Assembly: GCF_963681195.1 (NCBI RefSeq)
Contig: NZ_OY808997.1
Location: 2,666,001-2,730,000, forward strand
Direction: 5' to 3'
From: Vibrio sp. 16
GTDB lineage: Bacteria; Pseudomonadota; Gammaproteobacteria; Enterobacterales; Vibrionaceae
DNA: 64,000 bases
Shown: positions 8,217-17,456 of the stretch, in pieces
Layout of the letters: every line of letters begins with the position of its first letter
Position numbering within the stretch: position 1 is the first letter of the stretch
Position numbers and translations under genes: made by a program
Notes under the pieces: model-generated
Told to the model about the DNA's origin: nothing
Seen by the model: the letters and a program-made list of their open reading frames with translations, nothing else
The model's database searches: none

Positions 8217-8876
8217 ATGAAAAGTGTTTTATTACTAACGGATTCTTTAGGCTATCCTAGAATAGCTGAAGATTCCCCCCTGGCAAGTAATACGTGGACA
8301 TATAAGCTAGCAAGAAAGTTAAAAGAAAAATACAATTTTTACTTTGATATAAAGACAGGCAGAACAACCAGTGAGATTGTAAAAAATCTGTCGATTCATT
8401 TTGGTGCCTATGATGCAGATATTGTGATTATACAAGTTGGTATAGTGGATTGTTATCCTAGAGCATTAAGAAAGTCCGAACTTCAAATACTATCAAGACT
8501 CCCTGTAATCAACAAGGTTTCAAAATTCTTAGTAAGTAAGTATTACGGCGGTATAGTAAGATTAAGAAATATTAGTTATGTCGATGAAGTTACCTTTGAG
8601 GAAAATATAATTAAAATTAGAGATTTTTTCGCCAACACAAAGCTAATAGTAATACCAATTGCACCGGCAAATAATGCATATTGCAGAGCGAATCCCTTAG
8701 TAAAAGATAATATTGTGAAATACAATAATATTCTACATAAAGTAATGGGTGATAATTGTGTTGTGAATATCTTTGATGAATTAAATAAAGAATTAGCTTA
8801 TGTTTCTGATAATCATCATTTTAGTTCCTATGGACATGATTATACGTATGAAAGAGTACTTGGTGTTTTAGTGTGA
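8217..8876 (+). CDS. SGNH/GDSL-type hydrolase-like protein
   Basis: The product is 219 residues from ATG 8217. I prefer this start to the in-frame GTG at 8193, because AAGAGAAA lies just upstream and the protein then begins directly with the first strand, MKSVLLLTDSLGYPR. The TDSLG segment carries the SGNH block I Ser. IIQVGIVDC resembles the block with the conserved Gly, and DNHHFSSYGHDYTYE holds the C-terminal Asp/His region. Such enzymes in O-antigen clusters add or remove O-acyl groups on sugars. No signal peptide is seen, so cytoplasmic action is likely. Specificity is unknown. Confidence 0.65.
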   Translation: MKSVLLLTDSLGYPRIAEDSPLASNTWTYKLARKLKEKYNFYFDIKTGRTTSEIVKNLSIHFGAYDADIVIIQVGIVDCYPRALRKSELQILSRLPVINKVSKFLVSKYYGGIVRLRNISYVDEVTFEENIIKIRDFFANTKLIVIPIAPANNAYCRANPLVKDNIVKYNNILHKVMGDNCVVNIFDELNKELAYVSDNHHFSSYGHDYTYERVLGVLV

Positions 8877-10144
8877 ATCTTTCTGTAATTACATTTGGTT
8901 TAGCGGTGCTGATACCGCAGATATTTACTTTTCTAACAGTTTTCCTATTATCAGAAAACCTTTCCGTAAGTGATTATGGAAAGATTTCATTATTCGAGAC
9001 ATATCAAATGTTGATTCAGGCAGTAGTGTCTGTTTCTATTGAGAAAGGCGTAACAAGATACTATAACGAAATTGGCAAGGGTATAGTTGAAATGGCTCTT
9101 ATAGTTTCAGTTAAAATTGCTCTAGCCTTGTTTATACCACTAACATTCATTCCCTATTTTTTCAAGTTTTGGAATTTTGAATACCTGAACTATGTTGTGA
9201 TATATATATCATCAATTAGCTTTTCTATGCTTACTATTTGCCAAGTTAGGAATCAATATCAATCACAACCAATTAAATACCTGCTTGCGTCATTATTGAA
9301 AACAGTACCTTTATTCTGCTCGGTTTTATTATTTGTACGCTATTTATCTATCGGTTATATGTCATATATATATGGCTTGCTTATATCGGCTTGTATTATA
9401 ATTGTTTATATTGCCAATTCATATTCCAAGCCTTTAATAAAAATATCTAACCATGATATATCAAGAGTGATTAGATACTCTATTCCATTTGTTCCAACAG
9501 TATTGTCGGCATGGGTTTTAACATGGTCAAACCGAATTTTTCTTGAAAAATACGCTACTGAATATGAACTAGGTGTTTACTCTTTGGTGGTCAAGTATGC
9601 TTCTGTGTATTTTCTGTTGTTTCAAGGGTTGTCTATTTATTTTACACCAAGGTATTACAATACATTAAGTAAAAGAAAGATGTTGGATGATGCATTTTTC
9701 GAGCAGTCAATAATGATTGTTTGTAGCTTTGTATTTGTTTTTCCTGTTTATCAAATTATTAAGCTATATTTGGATTTGTGGTTAGGTATTCCCGCAGAGG
9801 ATTTTAAATATATACTAATTGTATCTCTATTGGTATCTTTTATTTCCGCTGCCACTACTCTTGGTGTTGGACTAACTATGAACTTCTTAGAAAAGACAAA
9901 GCAGCAAATGTATATATATGTTTCGATTGCTATGCTAACCACGTTACTTAACTACATATTTATAAGTTCTTATGGTGTAGTAGGTGCTTTGTCAGTTATT
10001 CTATTCTCGCATATTCTTATAATTTGTGTTTCTTTATATTATCTTCATCAAAATGGTATTGGCTGTAAAATTTTATCGTTATCAAAATACTTTACACTGA
10101 TTATTATAGTATGTATCGCATTAATGGGTGTTTATAGCTTATGA
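8873..10144 (+). CDS. Wzx-like oligosaccharide flippase
   Basis: A 423-residue, very hydrophobic protein with about twelve predicted membrane segments along its whole length. Its N-terminal topology (FGLAVLIPQIFTFLTVFLLSENLSVSDYGKISLFE) is typical of the polysaccharide-transport branch of the MOP superfamily. The family moves undecaprenyl-linked repeat units across the inner membrane. Start GTG 8873 overlaps the previous stop by 4 bp (GTGA). The 3' end overlaps the next gene by 4 bp (ATGA), so translation is probably coupled. Like other Wzx genes it is AT-rich. Confidence 0.85.
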   Translation: MNLSVITFGLAVLIPQIFTFLTVFLLSENLSVSDYGKISLFETYQMLIQAVVSVSIEKGVTRYYNEIGKGIVEMALIVSVKIALALFIPLTFIPYFFKFWNFEYLNYVVIYISSISFSMLTICQVRNQYQSQPIKYLLASLLKTVPLFCSVLLFVRYLSIGYMSYIYGLLISACIIIVYIANSYSKPLIKISNHDISRVIRYSIPFVPTVLSAWVLTWSNRIFLEKYATEYELGVYSLVVKYASVYFLLFQGLSIYFTPRYYNTLSKRKMLDDAFFEQSIMIVCSFVFVFPVYQIIKLYLDLWLGIPAEDFKYILIVSLLVSFISAATTLGVGLTMNFLEKTKQQMYIYVSIAMLTTLLNYIFISSYGVVGALSVILFSHILIICVSLYYLHQNGIGCKILSLSKYFTLIIIVCIALMGVYSL

Positions 10145-11850
10145 CTAAAAAAGTAGCTTTAGTGCTATCAGATTCAAAACAGTATGATGTTTGTTGGGAT
10201 AAGTATGACGAGATCGTGTGTTTGGATTTTTGCAATATTCAGAGTATAGTAGATAAAGCATCACTTATCTCTAAGATTGAACCATTACCGATAAACGAGA
10301 TATTCAATTTTTTTTCTGACTTCGAGACTAAATACTTAGGCGATACTACTGTGTTTGGCCACTTTGATTCATTATCAAGTGGTGTTTTAGTAAATGTGTA
10401 TCAATGTCTGAAACTATGTGATCAATGGTTGGAGAGTGGGTTTTGTATAGACGTATTTGCATCCGAAACTCAGAAAAATCAACTCCCTCTCATTGGATAT
10501 AAAAGCCATGAGGTGTATTTCGGTTCTAGTAAGTTGATAGGAGCCATAGTAGCTAATGTTTTGGTTGATAATTTTCAAGATCGTATTAGGGTAATAAATG
10601 TCAAAGGCGATCTTTTTTGTCATGAAGTTACTAGAAACATCATTGTTAAAATTATTGAGTTCATCAGCTTTATAAATCTAGTTGTCAAGCTTTTTGTTTT
10701 TAAATTGAATCATGTTCTCAATAAAAGAAGTCAAAGGTGTACGTTACCTCATGCAAATCATTTTTTTATCTGTAGAACAAAAAGTCAACTTGATTACGCG
10801 CTAAAGATCATTAACAAAAAAACTTGCCGAAGTGGTGCAATATATTTTTTTCCTCAGGTAAGAAGCTTTGGAATAAATAGTATTCTGAAGTTGATGAAAG
10901 ATAATGATCATGTTGCTATTATATTTCCATCATTATTTGATGTAATTAGATTTAGACTAACAGATAAGAGAAGTGGTTCAAAGCCTACAATAATCACTGC
11001 GAATAGGATAAGAATAGACTTAACTAAGTTACTTAAAGAGGTATATTTGTTTAAAACGGATGATATATATAAAAAGTGCGCAATTAGTTCTCTATATAAT
11101 AAAAATGTCGTCAAACTATATAGCTTTGCTATTAAAGGTCGTTTTGCTCACCTCGATAAAGGTATAGCTGATAGACTCAGATGTAGTATAAATACAATAC
11201 AGACAGTAAATGTTGTTTCGGAATTAACATACGATTTCCCAGTGTCAAATTTACTTTGTGACAGTAAATTATCTTGCTTGGATTTTAAAGGCGGATATAA
11301 GTCGACAGGAGATTTACTGTTCGAAGGTGTGGCTTTTGAATTAAAAACTGTAAAAAGCAACATTAACAAAGTGAGGAACATTGTCTTTTTTACTCAGCCA
11401 TATGAGTTTGAAACTACAGAATTAATTCTAATGGCTTTATATAAATATTGCCAGGATGAAAATATTGACTTGTCGGTTAAATTACATCCGAGAGATAGCA
11501 TGGTTAATTATACAGCTTCACTAAGGGATAAGTTGAATTTTTTAGATGGATTATCTAACGATACCATTTTAGAAATGGTTGATGTGTGCGTTACTAAAAC
11601 ATCAGCAATCGCCGTTGAATGTATTGCAAGTGGAGTCCCTACGTTAACTATCACTATATCTGACTATGATAGATCTCTTGTTTTTCCTGTTCTTGATTGC
11701 TTTAGAAATAATGGTCTAAACGTTGAGGATTTAACTCACCTTTCTCTTAAAATTAATGATTATAAAAAACTCGTAAGGCAAACTAATGAAATTAGATATT
11801 CTATGTTTGACAACAAAGGCATTGATTCTCTCTCTAGCTACCTTCTATAA
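10141..11850 (+). CDS. Unrecognised protein with GT-B/polysialyltransferase-like C-terminus; candidate glycosyltransferase
   Basis: The 569-residue product has an N-terminal half without a recognisable motif. The C-terminal third contains KLHPRD, then TKTSAIAVECIASGVPTLT, an arrangement (HP-x-D/R followed by S/T-S..E..A-G-P) seen in CMP-sialic-acid-using GT-B enzymes and in CDP-glycerol-type transferases. No membrane helix is obvious apart from a short hydrophobic patch around residues 170-195. Given the CMP-nonulosonate pathway upstream, it is the best candidate in the window for the nonulosonic acid transferase. This is inference from motif and context, not from recognised homology. Confidence 0.55.
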   Translation: MTKKVALVLSDSKQYDVCWDKYDEIVCLDFCNIQSIVDKASLISKIEPLPINEIFNFFSDFETKYLGDTTVFGHFDSLSSGVLVNVYQCLKLCDQWLESGFCIDVFASETQKNQLPLIGYKSHEVYFGSSKLIGAIVANVLVDNFQDRIRVINVKGDLFCHEVTRNIIVKIIEFISFINLVVKLFVFKLNHVLNKRSQRCTLPHANHFFICRTKSQLDYALKIINKKTCRSGAIYFFPQVRSFGINSILKLMKDNDHVAIIFPSLFDVIRFRLTDKRSGSKPTIITANRIRIDLTKLLKEVYLFKTDDIYKKCAISSLYNKNVVKLYSFAIKGRFAHLDKGIADRLRCSINTIQTVNVVSELTYDFPVSNLLCDSKLSCLDFKGGYKSTGDLLFEGVAFELKTVKSNINKVRNIVFFTQPYEFETTELILMALYKYCQDENIDLSVKLHPRDSMVNYTASLRDKLNFLDGLSNDTILEMVDVCVTKTSAIAVECIASGVPTLTITISDYDRSLVFPVLDCFRNNGLNVEDLTHLSLKINDYKKLVRQTNEIRYSMFDNKGIDSLSSYLL

Positions 11851-11863
11851 TTTTATTTAAAGT

Positions 11864-13102
11864 ATGATTAACATATATATTAATAGGATTCTTTTGCTCA
11901 GTGTCTTTTTTCAGGCGGTGGGTTTTATCCCAGGTATTGATACCCAACCAAATTTCATTTTGTTGTTTTTAGTATTTTTACCACTTATGTGCAACCATTT
12001 GATAATATCAGTAAGGTCTTTGTTGGTTGTTTGTGTGTTAGTTTGCATATTACTTTTGGCATTTTTTTTTCATGCTGATAATATAACACTAAAAACAGCT
12101 TTGACATACCTTGCTCCAATAGCTATTGCTTTTGCTATTTTTACTTTAATGTCTTCTGGTTACTTTACGTTGTCATCAAAGTTTTTGATTTTTGTGGTGA
12201 TTGTGTACTTGTTAGCTGGTATTGGACAATTTGTCAAACCAGATTTCCTTTCATTTTTGGTGACTAGAAGTGTTGATGCTGCATTATCATTTTCAGAGTC
12301 TGGTAGAGGGGTTCGGTCTTTAACTGGTGAACCAGCACACTTTGGGAAAATTCTAATAATTATCAATGTTTTTTTTGTGTTGGTGTACGCGGTTGAGAAG
12401 AACTTTATATTTTCCAGGCATGATGTTAATTACATAATGTGGATTTCTTTTCTTTTATTTGTGGCTAATTTGTTAGTTCCAAGATCATTTTATTCAGCTT
12501 TTAATCATTTTCTTGTCTGGTTTTTTCTAACTTTATTTCTTAAACCACGGTTAGCTTTTGGGATTTTATTGTGCTTACTATTCGTAGGCTTGTATTTAGG
12601 TGCTTCAATATTCATTTATGAAAGTGATGTTAGATTGCTTAATATTCTTAAATATATGCTGTATGAGCCTCAGCGTCTTTTGGAATTTGGAGCATTCAGA
12701 AGAGTGATGAATATACCTCTAACATTCTATAATTTAAGCTATTTTGGACCGTTTGGCGCTGGGGATAGTGGTTTTTCTACTTATGCCTCATTTCAAACAC
12801 CATTGGGTGAGTTGCGATATAATGTTTTTGGACGGCTGTATGGTGGCGTATTAGAATACTTACTAAAATTTGGTGTTTTTTCTTTGCCAGTAGTGGGCTG
12901 TGTCATTTATTTTATGTTTTCATCATTTAAATTTAAAGTTTCTATTAATGGTAGGGTTAAGAAATTGGGCTTGTGGTTATTTTGCGCCCTTTTTTTGGTG
13001 CTTTTTCAAGATGGTGCACCTGCTAAACCATTACCAATTTTTCTTTTGATTTTTACATTTTTTATGCTTTCATTTCGGCGGAGTAAGGGTGAAACTGTTT
13101 AA
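11864..13102 (+). CDS. Wzy-like O-antigen/capsule polymerase
   Basis: A 412-residue polytopic membrane protein with ten or more hydrophobic segments. It has a large polar loop in the C-terminal half (about residues 255-325, containing the EPQRLLEFGAFRR and GDSGFSTYASF segments), the usual shape of Wzy polymerases. Its position after wzx and among transferases supports the call. Wzy sequences are poorly conserved, so the assignment rests on topology and context. It starts 14 bp after the preceding stop, and its end overlaps the next gene. Confidence 0.7.
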   Translation: MINIYINRILLLSVFFQAVGFIPGIDTQPNFILLFLVFLPLMCNHLIISVRSLLVVCVLVCILLLAFFFHADNITLKTALTYLAPIAIAFAIFTLMSSGYFTLSSKFLIFVVIVYLLAGIGQFVKPDFLSFLVTRSVDAALSFSESGRGVRSLTGEPAHFGKILIIINVFFVLVYAVEKNFIFSRHDVNYIMWISFLLFVANLLVPRSFYSAFNHFLVWFFLTLFLKPRLAFGILLCLLFVGLYLGASIFIYESDVRLLNILKYMLYEPQRLLEFGAFRRVMNIPLTFYNLSYFGPFGAGDSGFSTYASFQTPLGELRYNVFGRLYGGVLEYLLKFGVFSLPVVGCVIYFMFSSFKFKVSINGRVKKLGLWLFCALFLVLFQDGAPAKPLPIFLLIFTFFMLSFRRSKGETV

Positions 13103-14729
13103 AAAAATTATTTTTGTATTTAATACTGTTAAGTATCTGAAAATAAAGCAAGTGTATTACAGAATATATTATATATTCCGCAAGCCCGTTTGTTTTGAAG
13201 TCGATTATCCTAAAAAAGCATTATGGTGTTGGTCAGGACCGCTATTAAACACTCAAAGTTTTTTCAGTGAGACTGAGGTTGAATTTTTAAATCAAAAAGG
13301 CAATGTTAGTTCCTCTTCGGATTGGAATTGTGAAAGTAAGACAAAGTTATGGATATATAATCTACACTATTTTGATGATTTGAGCTCTAGCAATAGTTTT
13401 TTTAGGCATGATTTGCATCATCAGTTTATTAAAAGATGGATTGAGGACAATCCACCTTGCTATGGAAATGGTTGGGAGCCATACCCGATTTCACTGAGAT
13501 TGGTGAATTGGGTTAAGTGGTGTAGCGTTCAAGAGCAAGTACCAAAAAGGTATCTAAAGAGCATGCTGGAGCAAGCAAATGTGCTAACTCAGCAGTTGGA
13601 ATACCATATTCTTGGGAATCACTTGTTTGCAAACGCAAAAGCGTTAACATTTGTTGGTGCATACTTGAAAGGTGAAAATTCTGAGAATCTCCTTAATCTT
13701 GGTATAAAACTGCTCAATGAAGAGTTGATAGAACAATTCTTGGAGGATGGCGCTCATTTTGAGCTATCCCCTATGTATCATGAGATATTATTGTGGGATT
13801 TACTTGAGTTGATTGACCTGGCTAATACAAGTCAACGGACAGAGTTAATTGAATGCCTACCTACATGGATACAAATCGCCGAGAAAGCCTTGTTTTGGCT
13901 GTCATCTATGGTTCATGAAGATGGAGAGGTGAGCTTTTTCAATGACGCTGCTATTGGAATCGCAAAGGCTCCTGAGCAAATATTTGCTTATGCAAAGTCC
14001 TTGGGATTGAATTGTGCTCAGGTAGATAGTCAATTGATTACCAATATGAGCAGTGGCTATAGTCGAGTTTCATATGAACATTATGTTGTTATTTTTGACC
14101 ACGCAAATGTTGGGCCTGACTACTTACCTGGTCATGCTCATGCGGATACCTTGAGTTTTGAGTTATCAATTGGTAAGCAGAGGGTTATTGTTAACTCAGG
14201 TACTTCTCTGTATGGTACCTGCCCTGAACGTATCAGGCAGCGACAAACAGCAGCTCACAACACAGTTTCAGTTGCAGGGATGGATTCATCACAGGTTTGG
14301 TCTGGATTTCGAGTCGCAAAGCGAGCCTATGCGAAACTAGACAAAGTAAACAATGTAGGGCAGAGGGTGCAGATTGTTGCCAGTCATAATGGTTATATGC
14401 AGCAAAAACCTAAAGTCACGCATACAAGATCATTAGATTGTACGCCAGATCGTGTGATTATTTACGATACCTTGACAAAAGTGGTTCCTGCTTGCTTTCA
14501 TTTGCATCTTCATCCAGATGTGGATGCCATAAAGCTTTCAGAGAATGAAATTGAAATATGGCACGTTGGTGAGTTACTTTGTGTTTTTGTTAGTACTGAG
14601 CCCTTAGTGATTAAAGATTGCACTTGGCATCCTGAATTTGGAAAAAGTATAGCAAATAAGAAAATAGAAATTCCTTTTTCTAGTGGGCATTTAAGAACAG
14701 AAATAAAAAAAATCAAGAGGGAACCATGA
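13089..14729 (+). CDS. Heparinase II/III family protein
   Basis: The 546-residue product has an alpha-helical toroid part, with WEPYPISLRLVNWVKW and ILGNHLFANAKALTFVGAYL around residues 130-200. A C-terminal beta domain contains DYLPGHAHADTLSFEL and TSLYGTCPERIRQRQTAAHNTV, the His-rich signature of heparinase II/III-type lyases. The family cleaves uronate-containing polysaccharides by beta-elimination. I see no signal peptide; the N-terminus is basic with a short YLKIKQVYYRIYYIF stretch. Homologues sit in many O-antigen clusters where their role is unclear. Start GTG 13089 overlaps the previous gene by 14 bp. Confidence 0.85.
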   Translation: MKLFKKIIFVFNTVKYLKIKQVYYRIYYIFRKPVCFEVDYPKKALWCWSGPLLNTQSFFSETEVEFLNQKGNVSSSSDWNCESKTKLWIYNLHYFDDLSSSNSFFRHDLHHQFIKRWIEDNPPCYGNGWEPYPISLRLVNWVKWCSVQEQVPKRYLKSMLEQANVLTQQLEYHILGNHLFANAKALTFVGAYLKGENSENLLNLGIKLLNEELIEQFLEDGAHFELSPMYHEILLWDLLELIDLANTSQRTELIECLPTWIQIAEKALFWLSSMVHEDGEVSFFNDAAIGIAKAPEQIFAYAKSLGLNCAQVDSQLITNMSSGYSRVSYEHYVVIFDHANVGPDYLPGHAHADTLSFELSIGKQRVIVNSGTSLYGTCPERIRQRQTAAHNTVSVAGMDSSQVWSGFRVAKRAYAKLDKVNNVGQRVQIVASHNGYMQQKPKVTHTRSLDCTPDRVIIYDTLTKVVPACFHLHLHPDVDAIKLSENEIEIWHVGELLCVFVSTEPLVIKDCTWHPEFGKSIANKKIEIPFSSGHLRTEIKKIKREP

Positions 14730-15895
14730 GAATATTGGTTTTATCATTTTACTTCAAGCCCGATTTGTGTGCAGGTTCGTTCAGAACAACCGCTTTGGTT
14801 GAACAATTGAAGCAGCACTCCGGTATAGAGCTTGATGTTATTACCACAATGCCTAATCGTTATGCCAGTTTCAGTGAAAACGCAAAAATGGAAGAAGTCG
14901 ACGGTAACATTAGGATTCGACGTATTAATCTTCCGTCACATGAAAGTGGCATGCTAGATCAGATTAAATCTTTTATCACTTTTTATCATCAGGTACAAAA
15001 ACTGGTAATGAATGAAGATTATGATGTGGTTTTTGCAACGAGTTCAAGACTGTTTACTGCATTTTTGGGAGCGCGAGTTGCAAAGAGAAAAAAGGTACCG
15101 TTATATCTAGATATACGAGATATTTTTGTCGATACGATAAAAGACGTCTTGTCTCCCAAGATTGCACTGGTTCTCAAACCAATCCTTTCTGAAATAGAAA
15201 ATTACACCTTTTGCTCGGCGCAACATATTAATCTTGTCTCTAAAGGTTTCGAGGGGTATTTTAAGTCTCGCTATTCGGAGATTAATTATTCTTGGTTTAC
15301 AAATGGCATTGACGGTGAGTTTTTGAATTTACCTACGACTGATGTAGAAGCGGAGCGTGAAAAGGGTAAGAGGCATCTTGTTTACGCCGGTAATATTGGT
15401 GAGGGGCAAGGGTTACATACTATTCTTCCTGAGTTATCCCGTTTGGCAAAAAAAGACATTCATATTAGTGTTATTGGAGATGGTGGCCGAAAACAACAAT
15501 TAGTGGATAGTATCTCAGGATTGAATAACTTAGAATTATTGCCGCCGGTAAATAGGCATGATTTGATTGAAAAGTATTTAGGTGCTGATATTTTATTTTT
15601 ACATTTAAATGATTACCCTGCTTTTGAAAAAGTGCTGCCATCCAAAATATTTGAGTATGCCGCAACGGGTAAGCCAATTTTAGCGGGAGTTTCTGGGTAT
15701 GCTGCGGAGTTTATAAAGTCAGAAGTTTCTAATGCTGAAGTTTTTTATCCTGGAGATCACAATGGGGCGATGGAGGCATTGAGTAAATTAGATCTTACTC
15801 ATACTGATAGAAGTGCATTCATTAAAGAATACACCAGAGAAAACATAATGATGGGAATGAGTCAATCAATTGTTGAGTTGGGGATGCAATCATGA
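14726..15895 (+). CDS. Glycosyltransferase family 4 protein (WbuB-like)
   Basis: A 389-residue GT-B enzyme. The N-terminus (ILVLSFYFKPDLCAGSFRT) and the DIRDIFVDTIKD segment are typical of WbuB-type transferases, which add an acetamido-deoxyhexose such as FucNAc. YAGNIGEGQGL begins the nucleotide-sugar domain, and VLPSKIFEYAATGKPILAGV holds the ExxA/G donor-binding motif. The ribosome site AGAGGGAA precedes an ATG that overlaps the previous stop. It leads a tightly packed four-gene run with 4-bp overlaps. Donor and acceptor cannot be stated. Confidence 0.88.
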   Translation: MRILVLSFYFKPDLCAGSFRTTALVEQLKQHSGIELDVITTMPNRYASFSENAKMEEVDGNIRIRRINLPSHESGMLDQIKSFITFYHQVQKLVMNEDYDVVFATSSRLFTAFLGARVAKRKKVPLYLDIRDIFVDTIKDVLSPKIALVLKPILSEIENYTFCSAQHINLVSKGFEGYFKSRYSEINYSWFTNGIDGEFLNLPTTDVEAEREKGKRHLVYAGNIGEGQGLHTILPELSRLAKKDIHISVIGDGGRKQQLVDSISGLNNLELLPPVNRHDLIEKYLGADILFLHLNDYPAFEKVLPSKIFEYAATGKPILAGVSGYAAEFIKSEVSNAEVFYPGDHNGAMEALSKLDLTHTDRSAFIKEYTRENIMMGMSQSIVELGMQS

Positions 15896-16854
15896 GTAAA
15901 CTATTAGTTACGGGCTATTCTGGTTTTGTTGGACGTAACTTACTAAATGCACTTGGCTCTTTGGACAATGTAAGTCTGTTAGGCCGTTCTATTGCTCCAA
16001 TATGTAATGATCACCTGTCAGCAAATATCGATCCATCTTCAGATTACTCATCATTACTAAAGAGTGTCGAGGTTGTTATTCATATCGCTGCTCGTGTTCA
16101 TGTCATGAATGACTCAGTAAGTGATCCGCTAGAAGAGTACAGAGAGGTTAATACTCGCGGTACGATAAATCTAGCGAGACAAGCTGCAGCTGCGGGTGTA
16201 AAGCGCTTCGTCTTTGTCAGTAGTATTAAGGTAAATGGTGAGGGCACGTCTAAAGATAAGCCATTCACTTCAGCCGATTTGCACGCACCAGAAGATGACT
16301 ATGGGCTATCGAAGTCAGAGGCTGAGCAGCAACTTTTTGAGATTGGCAAAGAAACAGGGATGGAGATTGTTGTTATTAGGCCAACGCTTGTTTACGGACC
16401 AGGAGTTAAAGCCAATTTTGCTTCGTTAATGAACCTGGTATCAAAAGGTATCCCACTTCCTTTTGGATGTTTCAAGAATAACAAGCGCAGCTTGGTTTCA
16501 GTAGATAATTTAGTTGATTTAATCGTCACCTGTATTGACCATCCAAACGCAGCTAATCAGGTCTTTCTTGTGTCAGATGATCACGATCTGTCCACTTCTT
16601 CGATGGTGCGTCATATGGCTCAAGTGCTAGGTAAACCAACTTGGCAGTTGCCTGTTCCTGTTTGGTGTTACAAGTTAGCTGGTAAAGTATTCAATAAGTC
16701 GGATGTTGTAGATAGATTAACTGGCTCTTTACAAGTCGATATCTCTCATACGAAAGAAACGTTAGGTTGGGTACCGCCTCAATCTCTACAAGAGGGTTTT
16801 AAGCAAACCGCCGAAGCCTTTCTACAATCAAAGAAAAGTAGTGGTAAAGCATGA
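15892..16854 (+). CDS. NAD-dependent epimerase/dehydratase (WbpV-like UDP-sugar reductase)
   Basis: The 320-residue extended SDR has VTGYSGFVGRNLL at the N-terminus (GxxGxxG), HIAARVHVM, the catalytic Ser in VSSIKVNGE, and a YGLSKSEAE motif (Tyr-x3-Lys). HIAARVHVM and SIKVNGEG are typical of the WbpV/GnE group, which reduces UDP-4-keto-6-deoxy-GlcNAc to UDP-QuiNAc or epimerises UDP-GlcNAc at C4. With the WbpM-like dehydratase two genes downstream, QuiNAc synthesis is the likely role. It overlaps both neighbours by 4 bp. Confidence 0.85.
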   Translation: MSKLLVTGYSGFVGRNLLNALGSLDNVSLLGRSIAPICNDHLSANIDPSSDYSSLLKSVEVVIHIAARVHVMNDSVSDPLEEYREVNTRGTINLARQAAAAGVKRFVFVSSIKVNGEGTSKDKPFTSADLHAPEDDYGLSKSEAEQQLFEIGKETGMEIVVIRPTLVYGPGVKANFASLMNLVSKGIPLPFGCFKNNKRSLVSVDNLVDLIVTCIDHPNAANQVFLVSDDHDLSTSSMVRHMAQVLGKPTWQLPVPVWCYKLAGKVFNKSDVVDRLTGSLQVDISHTKETLGWVPPQSLQEGFKQTAEAFLQSKKSSGKA

Positions 16855-17411
16855 TTCGTTTAATTGATTTCCTAGCAGCCTTGTTCGGCTTGCTTTTTTT
16901 GTGGCCAGTATTACTCATCGTATCCATTGTTGGCTTATTTGATACGGGCTCTCCGATTTTTGTGCAAGAGCGAGTAGGGCGCAATAAAAAGCCGTTTAAA
17001 CTTATCAAGTTTCGCACCATGTCGGTAGATACACAGTCAGTAGCTAGTCACTTAGCGAGCAATGCTTCTATCACCAAACTTGGTGTATTTTTGCGTAAAA
17101 CTAAGATTGACGAGTTGCCCCAACTTATCAATGTAGTCAAAGGTGAAATGAGCTTGGTTGGCCCTCGTCCAAATTTGTTTAACCAAAAAGAGTTGATCAA
17201 AGAACGTGATGCGTATGGTGTGTATGATGTTTTACCCGGTATTACAGGCCTAGCTCAAGTTCAGAACATTGATATGTCAACTCCGGAGCTGCTGGCTAAA
17301 ACTGATAAACAAATGATTGATAGCCTGACACTTAAAGGCTACTTTAAGTACATAATCATGACGGTAACTGGCAGCGGTTCAGGTGATGCCATAAATCCTA
17401 AAGACACATAA
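16851..17411 (+). CDS. Initiating sugar-1-phosphate transferase (PglC-like monotopic)
   Basis: A 186-residue bacterial sugar transferase with the minimal catalytic domain. It has one N-terminal re-entrant hydrophobic segment (LIDFLAALFGLLFLWPVLLIVSIV), then PIFVQERVGRNKKPFKLIKFRTM and TKIDELPQLINVVKGEMSLVGPRP, which hold the catalytic Asp-Glu dyad (DE). It transfers a sugar phosphate from UDP-sugar to undecaprenyl phosphate at the inner membrane and starts each repeat unit. The neighbours suggest that the primer sugar is QuiNAc or a related 2,4-diamino sugar; this is inference. Confidence 0.92.
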   Translation: MIRLIDFLAALFGLLFLWPVLLIVSIVGLFDTGSPIFVQERVGRNKKPFKLIKFRTMSVDTQSVASHLASNASITKLGVFLRKTKIDELPQLINVVKGEMSLVGPRPNLFNQKELIKERDAYGVYDVLPGITGLAQVQNIDMSTPELLAKTDKQMIDSLTLKGYFKYIIMTVTGSGSGDAINPKDT

Positions 17412-17456
17412 AAATTATCGAATAACTTTAGCGTTGTTCCACGTTAAGAGAAAATT

